Shown one piece after another: positions 51,801-59,954 of a stretch of DNA of 64,000 nt. Source of the stretch: Parahoeflea alexandrii. Its GTDB lineage: Bacteria > Pseudomonadota > Alphaproteobacteria > Rhizobiales > Rhizobiaceae. Location: the NCBI RefSeq assembly GCF_024105735.1, contig NZ_JAAAML010000001.1, positions 248,001 through 312,000 of the forward strand, read 5' to 3'. How positions within the stretch are numbered: position 1 is the stretch's first letter; every line of letters starts with the position of its first letter. The translations under genes were made by a program, and so were the position numbers. Under the pieces are notes generated by a model. That model ran no database searches and was not told the DNA's origin. It was given only the letters and a program-made list of their open reading frames with translations.

Positions 51801-53685
51801 CGGGCAATATGTCGACGGACAGGAGATCGACTTGCGTGCCGAGTTCGCGGGCGGCGATGCGCCAGCCGACGTCCGGTGGCGCTGGTCGGTCAATGATGGC
51901 ACCTCGATCTCAAACGAGATCTCGCAGACCCCGACGGTCTCGCGGTCTCAAGCGGGGCAGATCGATGCCAAGGTGATGGCCACGGACAAGAACGGCGTCG
52001 AGCTCGCGTCGGGATCGATCAGCCTGAGCGTGCAGGCGCAAGAGCAGCCACCCACTGATAAATCCGGGTCGGTCGCGTCCAAACCCGCACCGGTTCCGGA
52101 TGCGGCTGACACACCGGACAGCCAACCTTTGACGCAGAGGCAGGACCCCGCCCGTCCGATACCGGCTCCCGCCACACCTGCGCCTGTCGCGAAACAACCC
52201 GCCACGGCGGCGCCCGCCAGTCCCACCACATCGCCAACACCGGTAGAACCCGCTAGTCCGCCGCCAGATTCAACGCCGCCGCAGTCCGCCCCTCCGCAAC
52301 CCGCACCGCCGCAACCGGCACCACCTCCTGCAGCTGCGGCATGCGCGATCGGTTCGCCGAAATATACGGCCGCCGTGGAGTTGTGGACCCGGGGGCTTTC
52401 GATGATCTCGGCAGGCAATGCAGAGGTCGGCCTCGAAGCATTGGAGGCAAGTCTGGTCGTCTGCCCCGATCCAACGCGTCAAGCCCAGTTCACGAACCTG
52501 CGCCAGCAGCTTGGTGGGGCAGGGGCGACACCGTCTCAGGCCCCCTTGCCAGCCGTCGATTGCAGCTCAGGCGGCAGGGATTATGTGGAAGCGATGAGCC
52601 ACTGGCAGCAGGGTCTGTCCCTGCTGGGCGCCGGCGATCACAAGGTCGGCGTCGTGGCTCTGGAGCGGAGCCTCGAAAAATGTCCCGACCTGCAACGCCA
52701 GTCCCAGCTCGACCGGTTGAAGACGCAGCTTGAAGCGGCGGCCGCTCCGCAGTCCGGGGAGGCCGGCGCCTGCCTGCCGGGCGGTGACCGGTATGCATCT
52801 GCCGAGGACGCCTGGCGGCGCGGCATCGCGCTGATCAGCGGCGGTGAAAGCGGCGCGGGCGTGGCCCTCCTGGAGATGAGCGTCGGGGACTGTCCGGATG
52901 ACACGCGCCAGTCCCAGCTCGAAGCCCTCAGGCAGCAATTGAATATCTCCGAGGAAAATGGCGACGAGGTTGCCGGAGACGCCGGTGATCCGAGCGCACC
53001 GACGAGCATCGAGGACGCGGTCAAGCAGGCCGTGAAGGACTGCGAACCAGGTGGTGCGCGTTACGCGGATGCCGAAGCAAGCTGGATCCGGGGTAGCGAT
53101 CTGCTTGGCGCAGGTGATCGGACTGGGGGCTTGGAAGCACTACGAAAAAGTGTCGCGATCTGTGCTGATCCCGATCGCGTTGCCAATCTGGAGCAGGTGA
53201 CTGTGCTTATCGAAGAAGCCATCGTAAGGGAACAGCAGGCTCAGGCCGATGCCCAGCGCCAGGCCGAAGAGGCGGCAAGGCAGGCTGCAGATGCGGAGCG
53301 CGCGGCACAACAGGCACCACAGCCTGTCGAGCCCAAGTCGATGGATGCGCCGTCAACGCCTCAACCGACACGCTATTCAGGCTCTGTTGAAGGCGCGCCG
53401 CTATGCCGTCTTTCCTTCGAGTTTTCCAATGGCCAGGTCAATGGCCAGATCACCGGCACCTATGAAGGCGACCAGATCAATCTGACCTTCCAGGGCAATG
53501 CCGACGGCAACCAATTCAGCGTTCCGTTGAGTGGTTACCTTATCGATTCCTCCGGCCGTTTCGGGCGCGTTTCGATCACAGGGACCGTGAGGGGAGCCTT
53601 TGCCAACGGATTTTTCACCGGCAGCTGGACCGCCGGAAACAACTACCAGTCCGATCGAGGCGGCTGGATCGCCAGCCCGGAATAG
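48835..53685 (+). CDS. Large secreted multidomain protein with Pro-rich linkers and four Cys-paired repeats
   Basis: A 1,616-residue protein with signal peptide (FVLMLLAVCFALVVPLNSFA, about residues 22-41). Residues about 42-330 are helical (DEAEQKIYQEMHSEVKTAF, NLYDKVSSIRSSV). A mixed region to about 560 follows, then a Pro/Ala/Glu-rich low-complexity linker (about 560-720), Ig-like beta domains (about 735-1070), a second Pro-rich linker (about 1075-1168), and four repeats of about 60-75 residues (about 1169-1462), each of type C-x5-Y-x2-A-x3-W-x2-G-x3-L-x-A-G-x4-GL-x-ALE-x-S-x4-CPD. The paired Cys suggest one disulfide per repeat, so a periplasmic or surface location. The C-terminal 100 residues form a beta domain (NGQVNGQITGTYEGDQINLTF). 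No known family; probably the scaffold of the five-gene operon. Confidence 0.85.
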   Translation: MSLRLIALPWTGSLATSGRRAFVLMLLAVCFALVVPLNSFAEDEAEQKIYQEMHSEVKTAFDNAKDKFTNLYDKVSSIRSSVTNWREATTKRTQNASIKDINDLFEGELVAGRDELLKQVLSEEFVEQMKKVEAELGIQIGIPDTEKLLKMLVDKQGREKLYGYMYQLSGYERNLRKSGVFEKLDKLKDRFAKGSEYIDKVGDMLDFVALFDPSNVDPDSPITSLKAIGNVLGAMKDITEAIPGFGHLLDFYIDATEQFTQALDELNTRILDARDGSICGQLGVLSAELKALDEHIKGGSCINFYTNYELQSLLKPVLVWTHAESKETFFYDKDHDVAAYLTSGNQPDLLDPFRALKSSKIASNSKRASPAVFMALARVVTRSKVIVAKPECDDYAQLFSDRSFRAILRQFDVLDHAGAVRAPSGTVLQPAITRSAEISGLCLYDPRMRRLMRDLADRYRHLASVTIDVYPRDREQSPDVSDVRIDGIPLVFGEAGAGKRRVAEFTRIEALVDTRHPLSVEVDAEGFKPALKSLSLSAKRRFATIYMEREKAAQAVPEADTVDEADTDGKEDAAGKADAEVDQPKVEVEPAVKQVSPAPVAPDRPQPVSPQPVPQEPEQPPAQQATAPDAPAQPAEPAGDVPGPETAGDVPAVAAGTEADVDAGTDDAGDVDVPPESAKVGIKETGTDQAADSVDAPEQPSTDQTVDGSAAEAGEDAAGAGNEVAPSAPGSDNIVGLTIARGQVYLGDTIQISTPYRGEDIAGGSDECDPNSTNPFTGCEVTPSGTSGASVYIGPADDTEDLGPARPLPSLEYIWHGSEGVTFEPTTSNDGRTFATFERIGEMKIWAQVVKQGSTIAETEQQTVSVLAPSLSIRFDPASGAKAGSKIKATVVATPMVLPKYWTVRWLEPPTADREELNDNGSEIRFSGAAGKPVTLEATANVAFYGDEIGSVTGSYSLDAGSLDVTARSRGPRPQIWDRASGGLVDLPDGQYVDGQEIDLRAEFAGGDAPADVRWRWSVNDGTSISNEISQTPTVSRSQAGQIDAKVMATDKNGVELASGSISLSVQAQEQPPTDKSGSVASKPAPVPDAADTPDSQPLTQRQDPARPIPAPATPAPVAKQPATAAPASPTTSPTPVEPASPPPDSTPPQSAPPQPAPPQPAPPPAAAACAIGSPKYTAAVELWTRGLSMISAGNAEVGLEALEASLVVCPDPTRQAQFTNLRQQLGGAGATPSQAPLPAVDCSSGGRDYVEAMSHWQQGLSLLGAGDHKVGVVALERSLEKCPDLQRQSQLDRLKTQLEAAAAPQSGEAGACLPGGDRYASAEDAWRRGIALISGGESGAGVALLEMSVGDCPDDTRQSQLEALRQQLNISEENGDEVAGDAGDPSAPTSIEDAVKQAVKDCEPGGARYADAEASWIRGSDLLGAGDRTGGLEALRKSVAICADPDRVANLEQVTVLIEEAIVREQQAQADAQRQAEEAARQAADAERAAQQAPQPVEPKSMDAPSTPQPTRYSGSVEGAPLCRLSFEFSNGQVNGQITGTYEGDQINLTFQGNADGNQFSVPLSGYLIDSSGRFGRVSITGTVRGAFANGFFTGSWTAGNNYQSDRGGWIASPE

Positions 53686-53696
53686 GAGAGATGCGC

Positions 53697-54410
53697 ATGC
53701 CAAGGCTCAATTCGGGAATTTATTTGCTCATGCTGTCGGCGCTTCTCTTGATGGCGCTCGTGGCCGACGTCGCAAACGCCATAGATCTTGGCAAATCGGG
53801 TATTGGTCTCAATCCACCGGCGCGGGGCTGGAAGCTCGAAGATCACGATGACGCTGCTCTGAAAGTCTGGCATCTGCGCGCCGATACCTGGGACCCGGCG
53901 CCGAAGGAGTCCGGTTTAATCTCGGTAACCGTCACCTTTCTGGACGGCGATCCGTGGCCTGACATCGCGGCGATGCGCGATCAGGCCGCCGACATTGTTG
54001 CAGGCCAGCTTATGAGTGCCGTCACCGCTCGCACGCCGTTTGAACTCGTTAGCGGCCGTTTTGAGATAGCCGGTGCGGATTTCGAGGGCGGGCTCGATCT
54101 GGTCTCGGAAGGCGACAAGCCTGTCAGTGCCCGGCTGCTTCTGATCCGCACCCGCAGCGGATTTCTGATGATCACCGCTTTCTCGGTATTGCCGATGAGC
54201 GAAAAGCCATTCTCAGCGCTGTTTGGCGAAACCGGTATTCTGACTGCCTATGGTCCGGGGTCGCCGGGATTGAATGGAACGCCCGCCGCGGCTGAGGCTG
54301 CCGTGCCTGCTCCTGCTCCTGCTGATCCTGCCACCAACCCCGCAGCTATCGAGGATCTGCTCAAACAAATGCAGCAACAGTTCCAGCCGTCAGCGGAAAC
54401 CGGAAATTGA
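53697..54410 (+). CDS. Secreted unknown protein, second gene of the envelope operon
   Basis: About 237 residues. ATG 53697 has GGAG eight bases upstream and gives a clean signal peptide (SGIYLLMLSALLLMALVADVANA); ATG 53691 is in frame but too close to the ribosome binding site. The mature part (LGKSGIGLNPPARGWKLEDH, then LISVTVTFLDGDPW, FELVSGRFEIAGADFEGGLDLV) looks like a single alpha/beta domain followed by a Pro/Ala-rich tail and a Gln-rich C-terminus. It starts 11 bases after the large protein. Family not recognised. Confidence 0.75.
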   Translation: MPRLNSGIYLLMLSALLLMALVADVANAIDLGKSGIGLNPPARGWKLEDHDDAALKVWHLRADTWDPAPKESGLISVTVTFLDGDPWPDIAAMRDQAADIVAGQLMSAVTARTPFELVSGRFEIAGADFEGGLDLVSEGDKPVSARLLLIRTRSGFLMITAFSVLPMSEKPFSALFGETGILTAYGPGSPGLNGTPAAAEAAVPAPAPADPATNPAAIEDLLKQMQQQFQPSAETGN

Positions 54411-54421
54411 GGAAGGCGGAG

Positions 54422-54910
54422 ATGACACGTTTCGCAACCATGACACTCGTCGCATTCGCCTTTCTCCAGGCCATGCTTTTGTCAGTAACGCCGACGCTGG
54501 CCGACTATGTCGGCAATCTCAATCCCAACGGGGATAACTACCTCACGCTACGCCAATATGCGACCGCGAAATCGCGAGAGATCAGCCGCATGGGGCCGGG
54601 AACGATTGTCGAGATTCTGGATGCGGATGGCGACTGGTTCTACATCCAAACCCAGGACGGGCGTATCGGCTGGGCGCATGGCAACTACATTCTCCCCGGG
54701 TTGCCCGGCGGCAATGCGCCGCGACCTGACAATGCCGCGCCGTTTGGTGTCGTCAACGATGAAGCTGGAGATGTGCCCGTTGAGGACTATCAGGAACCGG
54801 CCGTTGCCGGCGGCATCGCTTCAGGTGCCGCTAACGTTGGAGGTGTTGAGTTCGACTGGCTCGAAGGACACATGACCCAGTTCCATGATCCGTTGAAATA
54901 CTACCCGTGA
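54422..54910 (+). CDS. Secreted SH3-domain protein
   Basis: 162 residues. ATG 54422, with GGAAGGCGGAG directly upstream, gives the signal peptide MTRFATMTLVAFAFLQAMLLS...LA. The mature protein has a bacterial SH3 (SH3_3) domain at about 28-90: LNPNGDNYLTLRQYATAKS, GPGTIVEILDADGDWFYIQT, GRIGWAHGNYI. Such domains bind peptidoglycan or protein partners in the envelope. It starts 11 bases past the previous stop, and its product probably anchors the complex to the cell wall. Confidence 0.82.
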   Translation: MTRFATMTLVAFAFLQAMLLSVTPTLADYVGNLNPNGDNYLTLRQYATAKSREISRMGPGTIVEILDADGDWFYIQTQDGRIGWAHGNYILPGLPGGNAPRPDNAAPFGVVNDEAGDVPVEDYQEPAVAGGIASGAANVGGVEFDWLEGHMTQFHDPLKYYP

Positions 54911-54924
54911 GCGAGGGACACACC

Positions 54925-55935
54925 ATGAATATCCGCGTCTTGGCATGGGCAGTCTGCATGGCCACCGTCTCAGCCCCTATGGCGATGGCCAATGACACCT
55001 CCGCCCGTCTCGCCAGCGGTGGTCTGGTTTTCGGCAAGCAGCTTGGCGTTGTCATGCAATCGGAAGATCTCTACATCTCTCCCGACGTTATCCGCGTAAG
55101 GTATGTGTTTCGCAACGAAACGGCCACTGATCTCGAGACGATTGTTGCCTTCCCGCTCCCGGAGGCCGCACCTTCCGGCGACATCGGCGGAGGTTACAAT
55201 TTCGGCGATGGCGTCACTGCCAATTTCGTGGATTTCAAGACATGGGCCGACGGAACGCCGGTTGTCACCCAAGTCGAGCAGAAGGCATTGGCGCTCGGCC
55301 TCGACCGGACGGAGATCCTGAACCGTCTTGGTGTCCCGATCGGGTCCTACATTCCTCCGACAGATCCGCGGTCTGCCTTTCACGGGCTTTCGCGCTTGAG
55401 CGAGGCAGAGTGGAGCGAGCTTGCCGCGCTGGGGTTGCTCCGGATCGATCCGCAGGGACATCCCTCGCCGGGGTGGACGGTGGCGACGACTTTCTACTGG
55501 ACCCAGGTCTTTTCGGCCGGCAAGGACACGGTGATCGAGCATCAATATCGACCTCTTACCGGATCGAGCTTCGATGCGCCTATCAGCAGCGATCCGGACA
55601 ACCATGACGCAGCCCGGGCTGCGATCAGGTTTTGCATCTCGGAACAGGACAGGAAAGCTCTGCATGCGCTTCATGACGGCAAGATCGATGGCAGGACCTA
55701 TACGGCGTTTTCCGAAGAGCTTGGCTACATCCTCAAGACTGCGGCGAACTGGAGCGGCGCGATCCGGGATTTTCATCTCGTCATTGAGGCGCGGGAACCG
55801 GTCGATTTCGTCTTCGCCTGCCTTCCTGGGCTGAAGCGCATCTCGCCTTCGCGGCTCGAGCTGAGTGAAGCGCAATTCTGGCCCTTTTCAGATCTGGATG
55901 TGCTTTTCGTGATCTCGAAGCCCCTGGATAATTGA
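54925..55935 (+). CDS. Secreted DUF4424 family protein
   Basis: About 336 residues with signal peptide (MNIRVLAWAVCMATVSAPMAMA). The mature part has the DUF4424 pattern: ASGGLVFGKQLGVVMQSEDLYISPDVIRVRYVFRNETATDLETIVAFPLPE near the start and a late DFHLVIEAREPVDFVFACLPGLKRISPSRLE. DUF4424 proteins are exported and uncharacterised. ATG 54925 is preferred (GAGGG upstream); a GTG at 54907 overlaps the SH3 gene. Fourth gene of the envelope operon. Confidence 0.82.
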   Translation: MNIRVLAWAVCMATVSAPMAMANDTSARLASGGLVFGKQLGVVMQSEDLYISPDVIRVRYVFRNETATDLETIVAFPLPEAAPSGDIGGGYNFGDGVTANFVDFKTWADGTPVVTQVEQKALALGLDRTEILNRLGVPIGSYIPPTDPRSAFHGLSRLSEAEWSELAALGLLRIDPQGHPSPGWTVATTFYWTQVFSAGKDTVIEHQYRPLTGSSFDAPISSDPDNHDAARAAIRFCISEQDRKALHALHDGKIDGRTYTAFSEELGYILKTAANWSGAIRDFHLVIEAREPVDFVFACLPGLKRISPSRLELSEAQFWPFSDLDVLFVISKPLDN

Positions 55936-55956
55936 CCCATCCGAAAGGAGACCGGC

Positions 55957-56439
55957 ATGCGTGTTGCAACTCTCTCATTGATCTTGATGTCACTTGTGAC
56001 TGCCGGCAGCGCTGCGGCCATGGATTGGCGGAACTATCAGAATGCCCGGTTCGGAACCAGCGCCGATGTCCCCGCCGCTTTTGCCCCTGCGCCACCGCCG
56101 GAAAACGGTGATGGCCAGCGATTTGACGGACCCAATGGCACGATTACCGTCTACGGCGCTTTCGATTTCACCGGCAGTTTCTCTGGCTACCGGAGCTTTC
56201 TCAAAGACACGCTTGAGAGCGAGGGCTGGAAGCTGACCTACACGCCGTCGGGCGAAAACTGGTTTGTGCTCTCGGGCGTAAACCAGGGGCTCATTCTCTA
56301 TCAGCGCGTCGAACGTCCAGCCGGCTGTAATGGCGACATCCTTCACCACATCGAATTCCGCTATCCCGCCCGCGATGGGATGGAGTGGGAACCAATCGTC
56401 GAGCGCGGTGCAAAATCTCTTGATGGGCCATGTGGTTGA
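55957..56439 (+). CDS. Secreted small unknown protein, last gene of the envelope operon
   Basis: 160 residues with signal peptide (MRVATLSLILMSLVTAGSAAA). The mature part begins MDWRNYQNARFGTSADVPAAF and continues with a compact alpha/beta domain (FDFTGSFSGYRSFLKDTLESEGWKLTY, LILYQRVERPAGCNGDILHHIEFRYPA). Similar small exported proteins occur in rhizobia next to DUF4424 genes, but no function is known. AGGAG lies seven bases before ATG 55957, and the gene follows the DUF4424 stop by 21 bases. Confidence 0.75.
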   Translation: MRVATLSLILMSLVTAGSAAAMDWRNYQNARFGTSADVPAAFAPAPPPENGDGQRFDGPNGTITVYGAFDFTGSFSGYRSFLKDTLESEGWKLTYTPSGENWFVLSGVNQGLILYQRVERPAGCNGDILHHIEFRYPARDGMEWEPIVERGAKSLDGPCG

Positions 56440-56482
56440 ACCTGAACAGAATAGGTGGGGCTTTCAATGTTGGAGGTTTCGA

Positions 56483-56917
56483 TCAACTGGCATGAGAGTC
56501 CACCTTTTCCAGCTGTTGCCACTGGACTGGTAAGGGCGAGAGGCTTGGCTCGACAACATCGAACTCATGCTTCGGCACGGAAAGTCGAGCCGGTGCGGAG
56601 AGGTCGTAAGTGCCAACGAGGCAACTCTGAAGCCGAGTAAGCATCTGACTGAAGAAGGCGTGAAGGTTTATGGCCTCTGCTCTGCGAATCCCTTCATCTA
56701 TATTGCCCGCGCCAATAAGCTCGTCGGCGTCATCAAGGGGTTGAACGAAAGCGCTGCGGGTAGGTTTTGCAGGAAGAGCCTTGGGCGTGGTGGCTTGCTC
56801 GTTATTCTGTATGGCCCAGTGACCTGATGCGACTGGCCCGGGTTGATTGCTTGTAGCGTAATGCTCTTCCTTCCAGGCAAAGCTGCGCCATCGCGGGCTT
56901 CTGACCTGCGATGGCAT
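56483..56917 (-). CDS. Low-confidence hypothetical downstream of the HUH protein gene
   Basis: A minus-strand frame of about 144 residues (MPSQVRSPRWRSFAWKEEH...). It is in the same orientation as the HUH/Xre group and starts about 80 bases after the HUH protein stop. There is no recognisable domain and no strong ribosome binding site. It is listed because the stretch 56440-56995 holds no better gene. Confidence 0.3.
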   Translation of the reverse strand: MPSQVRSPRWRSFAWKEEHYATSNQPGPVASGHWAIQNNEQATTPKALPAKPTRSAFVQPLDDADELIGAGNIDEGIRRAEAINLHAFFSQMLTRLQSCLVGTYDLSAPARLSVPKHEFDVVEPSLSPLPVQWQQLEKVDSHAS

Positions 56918-56995
56918 GATCGAATTTCGACTGAGGTCATCGTTGTTCCCGTAGCGTCGCAAACGGGCTTTGGCTTTCGCCTCAGTGTGTCATGT

Positions 56996-57481
56996 TCACC
57001 GGAACTCGTCGGGCGTCACGAACGATGTATATCGTGTCACAGATCCGAGCTGTTTGCCAACATAATCAACAAGTTCCGTGTCAATCTTGTCGGTGACGGG
57101 CTGAACGTCAATCGTTCCAGCCGGAGCAAGTCTGGACCAAACGCGTTTGACGGTATCATAAGGCGTGCGGGTCTCAATGAGCTTCCCAGTGACCGGGCTG
57201 TCATCAACTCTGAGCAAGAGGTGCCAGTGCGGATTTGAGAAGGGCGCTTCCAGGAAGGCGAAGAACCAGACAAGCTCATCCCGCTTCTGGGCCCACTTCG
57301 GTCCGTAAAGGGCTCGGTTGAGTCGCGCATCCCATTGCTTGAGGCGACCGCGTGCACCCTCGATAGTAAGTGACGGATCATGTGTGGTCAGGGTGATGAA
57401 GTGGGTGAACCGCTGTTCTTGTAGCCACACGGATATCTCGTCTCGACAACGGCGAGGGATTCTGCCGACTGCAATGTTCAT
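56996..57481 (-). CDS. HUH-type replication/transposition-like protein
   Basis: 161 residues with the three HUH-superfamily motifs: FITLTTHD (motif 1), PHWHLLLRV (motif 2, His-Trp-His metal site) and LVDYVGKQLG (motif 3, Y-x2-K). Proteins of this sort nick single strands at rolling-circle origins or during transposition. It is short for a plasmid Rep and may be a minimal Rep-like protein or a cut-down phage replication protein. ATG 57481 has GGAGG four bases upstream. It lies within the island near its right end, so it may drive replication of the excised element. Confidence 0.68.
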   Translation of the reverse strand: MNIAVGRIPRRCRDEISVWLQEQRFTHFITLTTHDPSLTIEGARGRLKQWDARLNRALYGPKWAQKRDELVWFFAFLEAPFSNPHWHLLLRVDDSPVTGKLIETRTPYDTVKRVWSRLAPAGTIDVQPVTDKIDTELVDYVGKQLGSVTRYTSFVTPDEFR

Positions 57482-57652
57482 GAAACCTCCAATAGAAGAG
57501 GCAGGCCATTATTGGCCCACTTCGGATTCTATAGCGAAACGAACATGGCGATCCGCCGAAAGTTGCGACATTTCCGCAACACTCAGCGTCGCCCCGGTCA
57601 TATGGCTCCTCTGCGGCATATCCACGTCATTTCGCGGATCGCGACGCCCGGG

Positions 57653-57952
57653 CTAGTCGAGGAGGGAAGGCGATTGCCACGATCTCCAGATGTCCGCGAC
57701 TGTCCCCGCTTCAGCTATCCTCGCCTCCTCGCGCGTCAGTCCGTGCAGCTTCATCAGCCGCTCATAGTCGGTCAGCCGGTGCCGGACATAATTCGTCACA
57801 GTGATGCCGACGGCCCGTCCGATTGTGGCGTTCTGCCAGGTCCTCTCAGTCACCCTCCTGACGATCTCGTCGCGATGGGAAGGGGGGCAGTTCGGGAAGT
57901 GCTTCTGCATGTGCTTCTTCACCGCCTTTGATTGAAATCGTTGCTCAGTCAC
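57653..57952 (-). CDS. Small protein, probably DUF2293
   Basis: About 99 residues from GTG 57952 (AAGG eight bases upstream), or 120 from 58015. The core VKKHMQKHFPNCPPSHRDEIVRRVTERTWQNATIGRAVGITVTNYVRHRLTDY fits DUF2293, a small basic family common in rhizobia with unknown function, often located near mobile genes. It overlaps the preceding gene by 8 bases in the GTG form, continuing the Xre-led operon. Confidence 0.55.
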   Translation of the reverse strand: MTEQRFQSKAVKKHMQKHFPNCPPSHRDEIVRRVTERTWQNATIGRAVGITVTNYVRHRLTDYERLMKLHGLTREEARIAEAGTVADIWRSWQSPSLLD

Positions 57953-58265
57953 GGGACGCACCTTCTCCGCCGACCTGGCCGAGACAGGGCTGTCGATGAC
58001 GGTTCTGAGCGGCACTCCTGAAGACTGTCACCTTTCTCGGTTTGCTTGCGGGGCCCGCCGACGCGGGCGATGTAAACGGAGCGCCTTGGTTCCCAAAATT
58101 CGGATCCAAGGCGGCGTGGCGTGCGCCGTCGGACTGTCCGATGTCCAGGGCGTGCCTCAAGGCCTGAACACTTCTGAGATCCGGCGCTGGGTCTGTGCCG
58201 TCGGCGATCAGGCGGAGGAATTCGATCCAGGAGCACTCATTCTCTGTCAGTGACAACATCGTCAT
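57945..58265 (-). CDS. Small unknown protein between Xre regulator and DUF2293 genes
   Basis: About 106 residues beginning MTMLSLTENECSWIEFLRLIADGTDPAPDL. ATG 58265 overlaps the Xre stop by 4 bases (ATGA), which is the main reason to accept it; the first half is compact and helical, the second half rich in Ser, Pro and Arg. No family recognised. Confidence 0.5.
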   Translation of the reverse strand: MTMLSLTENECSWIEFLRLIADGTDPAPDLRSVQALRHALDIGQSDGARHAALDPNFGNQGAPFTSPASAGPASKPRKVTVFRSAAQNRHRQPCLGQVGGEGASRD

Positions 58266-58663
58266 TTGCCGAAAATCCCCCTGACTGCTGACCGTGCCCT
58301 GGCGGTCAGCGGTGGGTCGGTGTTCTCGCTGGCTTCCCGGATTGCGCGGAGCCAGTCGCCTTCGTTCTCGGTGACAGCCGTGCGGAAGATGCGCTGTATG
58401 GCATTGGCCGTTGTGGGGTTCTCGATTTGCTCGAGGGCCATGAGAAAGAGCCGTGCCGGGTCGCACTCCAGGGCTGTGGCGAGGCTCGGAACGCGATCGA
58501 GCGCAAGCTTGGATGCGCCGCCCTTGATCATCGAGATAATGTTCGGATTGGGGAAGCCGGCCTCGGCGGCGATCTGGGCCTGGGTCTTTCGGGATTTCAA
58601 CTCTAGCACACGCCTGGTGACAAACTGGGCGAGGCGGCTGTTTCGGTAGGGCTTGGTCGACAA
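58262..58663 (-). CDS. Xre-family transcriptional regulator
   Basis: 133 residues with an N-terminal helix-turn-helix (about 8-65: LAQFVTRRVLELKSRKTQAQIAAEAGF, PNIISMIKGGASKLALDRVPSLATALECD). The C-terminal part is helical with no sensor domain. The start is TTG 58663 with GGAG six bases upstream. A near-palindrome GCAGCGAGCTTGCTGC lies just upstream at 58686-58701, a candidate operator. It heads the small operon leading to the HUH-type protein and is a candidate regulator of island replication or excision. Confidence 0.8.
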   Translation of the reverse strand: MSTKPYRNSRLAQFVTRRVLELKSRKTQAQIAAEAGFPNPNIISMIKGGASKLALDRVPSLATALECDPARLFLMALEQIENPTTANAIQRIFRTAVTENEGDWLRAIREASENTDPPLTARARSAVRGIFGK

Positions 58664-58913
58664 TCTGTTCTCCGTGTTCGCTGATGCAGCGAGCTTGCTG
58701 CTAAGTCAGATATAGCGAAGGGGAGATGGTCATTATCGGAGGGAAATTGGGAACTGGGTGGCTTATTGGATGCCAAGGCCGCGTGGCCTCGAGGGCCTCT
58801 TTCCTCGGCTGTTGGGGCAGGTTGGAACCACTGAATTCAGGTGCCCGAATGCGACGACGCACGCCCGCAGTCGATGACTTCGGATCATTCCGGGCCGATT
58901 GGAAGCCTAGCGA

Positions 58914-59936
58914 TTATCGATCTATCGCGGAAAGCCGTTCTCTTGTCTCAGGCATCCTTTTCAGGCTTGCTTCGATCCGCTCCCGCCATCTCGGACCTTG
59001 CGATAGCGCTTCCTCGTAAGCTTCCAGGAGCTCGTGCGGCCGGTCCTCGGCCAGAACCGTTATAAGGAACTCTGCCTGTGCACGGTCCTTTCGTGCCTTT
59101 AGCTGATCGGGACCGCCTTTGCGCCGGTCCGCCACGATCAGCTTGTGGATGGCAAAACGCTCGGGTCGTGGCACCTGGATCAGAACACCCGACCGGTAAA
59201 GAGCGACGGCCTGGATGGGGTCGGCTATCAGGAAGTTGAGATAGTTCAGGCCCTGCGCGCTTACCCCCAGGGCGGGCAGTGGCTTGACGGTTTCATCGCC
59301 GAAGGCCGGCGTCAGGAATTCGACCATCGCTTCGGAATGGCTTTGCCGCCATCTCCAGACCTGTCGATCGTTAACACCGGGAACGGGATCGAACTTGAGC
59401 GACTTGAGGATCTCGTCGGGATTTTCGTCGACCTGGTCTTCCAGAGCAACGGAGAGACGCTCGAAGCTGGCGAAATCCATGTCGCCGGTCTGGGCCAGCT
59501 CTTCGTAATCCATGCGCACGCCGAGCTCGCCTTGATAGAGGCTGTAGGCCGACGTGCCGACCAGTGTGCCGCCAAGCCGGAACACGCCGGCCCGGGAGAA
59601 TGCGAGAAGCAGTGATCCTGTTTCGCGGTCGGTCGTGATGAAGCCCTCGGCGCGCAGCACTCTGGCGAGCCTGGTCATCTGTTTCTGCCGGTTCTCGGAT
59701 TCTGCTTTCAGCGCTTCGGCGCGGTCCAGGCGTGCGCGCAACTCCGGCTTGTCCTCGCCGAGATATCGGCTGACCATCTCGGTGCCAATGCGGAACTTTT
59801 CATAGAGATAGGTGCGTCCGTTGCGCTTTCGCTCCTCAATGGTGCCAATCAGGCTTGATGCCCTTTCGTCGAGATGAAGACGCAGCAAGTCCTGGTATGC
59901 GACGACGGCAGCACGGCTTTGAGCGACGATTTCCAT
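58914..59936 (-). CDS. GSU2403-family nucleotidyltransferase-fold protein
   Basis: 340 residues. The nucleotidyltransferase signature sits near residue 120-145 (FRLGGTLVGTSAYSLYQGELGVRMDYEEL) followed by TGDMDFASFERLSVAL, a D-x-D type pattern; the N-terminal 110 residues are helical and the C-terminal half is helical with LNFLIADPIQAVALYRSGVLIQVPRPERFAIHKLIV, typical of GSU2403-type (NTP_transf_8) proteins. Related folds act as toxins that nucleotidylate targets or as AbiE-type effectors, but activity here is unproven. No antitoxin-like small gene is adjacent; the four-copy operator array directly upstream shows tight control. Confidence 0.75.
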   Translation of the reverse strand: MEIVAQSRAAVVAYQDLLRLHLDERASSLIGTIEERKRNGRTYLYEKFRIGTEMVSRYLGEDKPELRARLDRAEALKAESENRQKQMTRLARVLRAEGFITTDRETGSLLLAFSRAGVFRLGGTLVGTSAYSLYQGELGVRMDYEELAQTGDMDFASFERLSVALEDQVDENPDEILKSLKFDPVPGVNDRQVWRWRQSHSEAMVEFLTPAFGDETVKPLPALGVSAQGLNYLNFLIADPIQAVALYRSGVLIQVPRPERFAIHKLIVADRRKGGPDQLKARKDRAQAEFLITVLAEDRPHELLEAYEEALSQGPRWRERIEASLKRMPETRERLSAIDR

Positions 59937-59954
59937 TCTATCGGTTTCCTGGCG

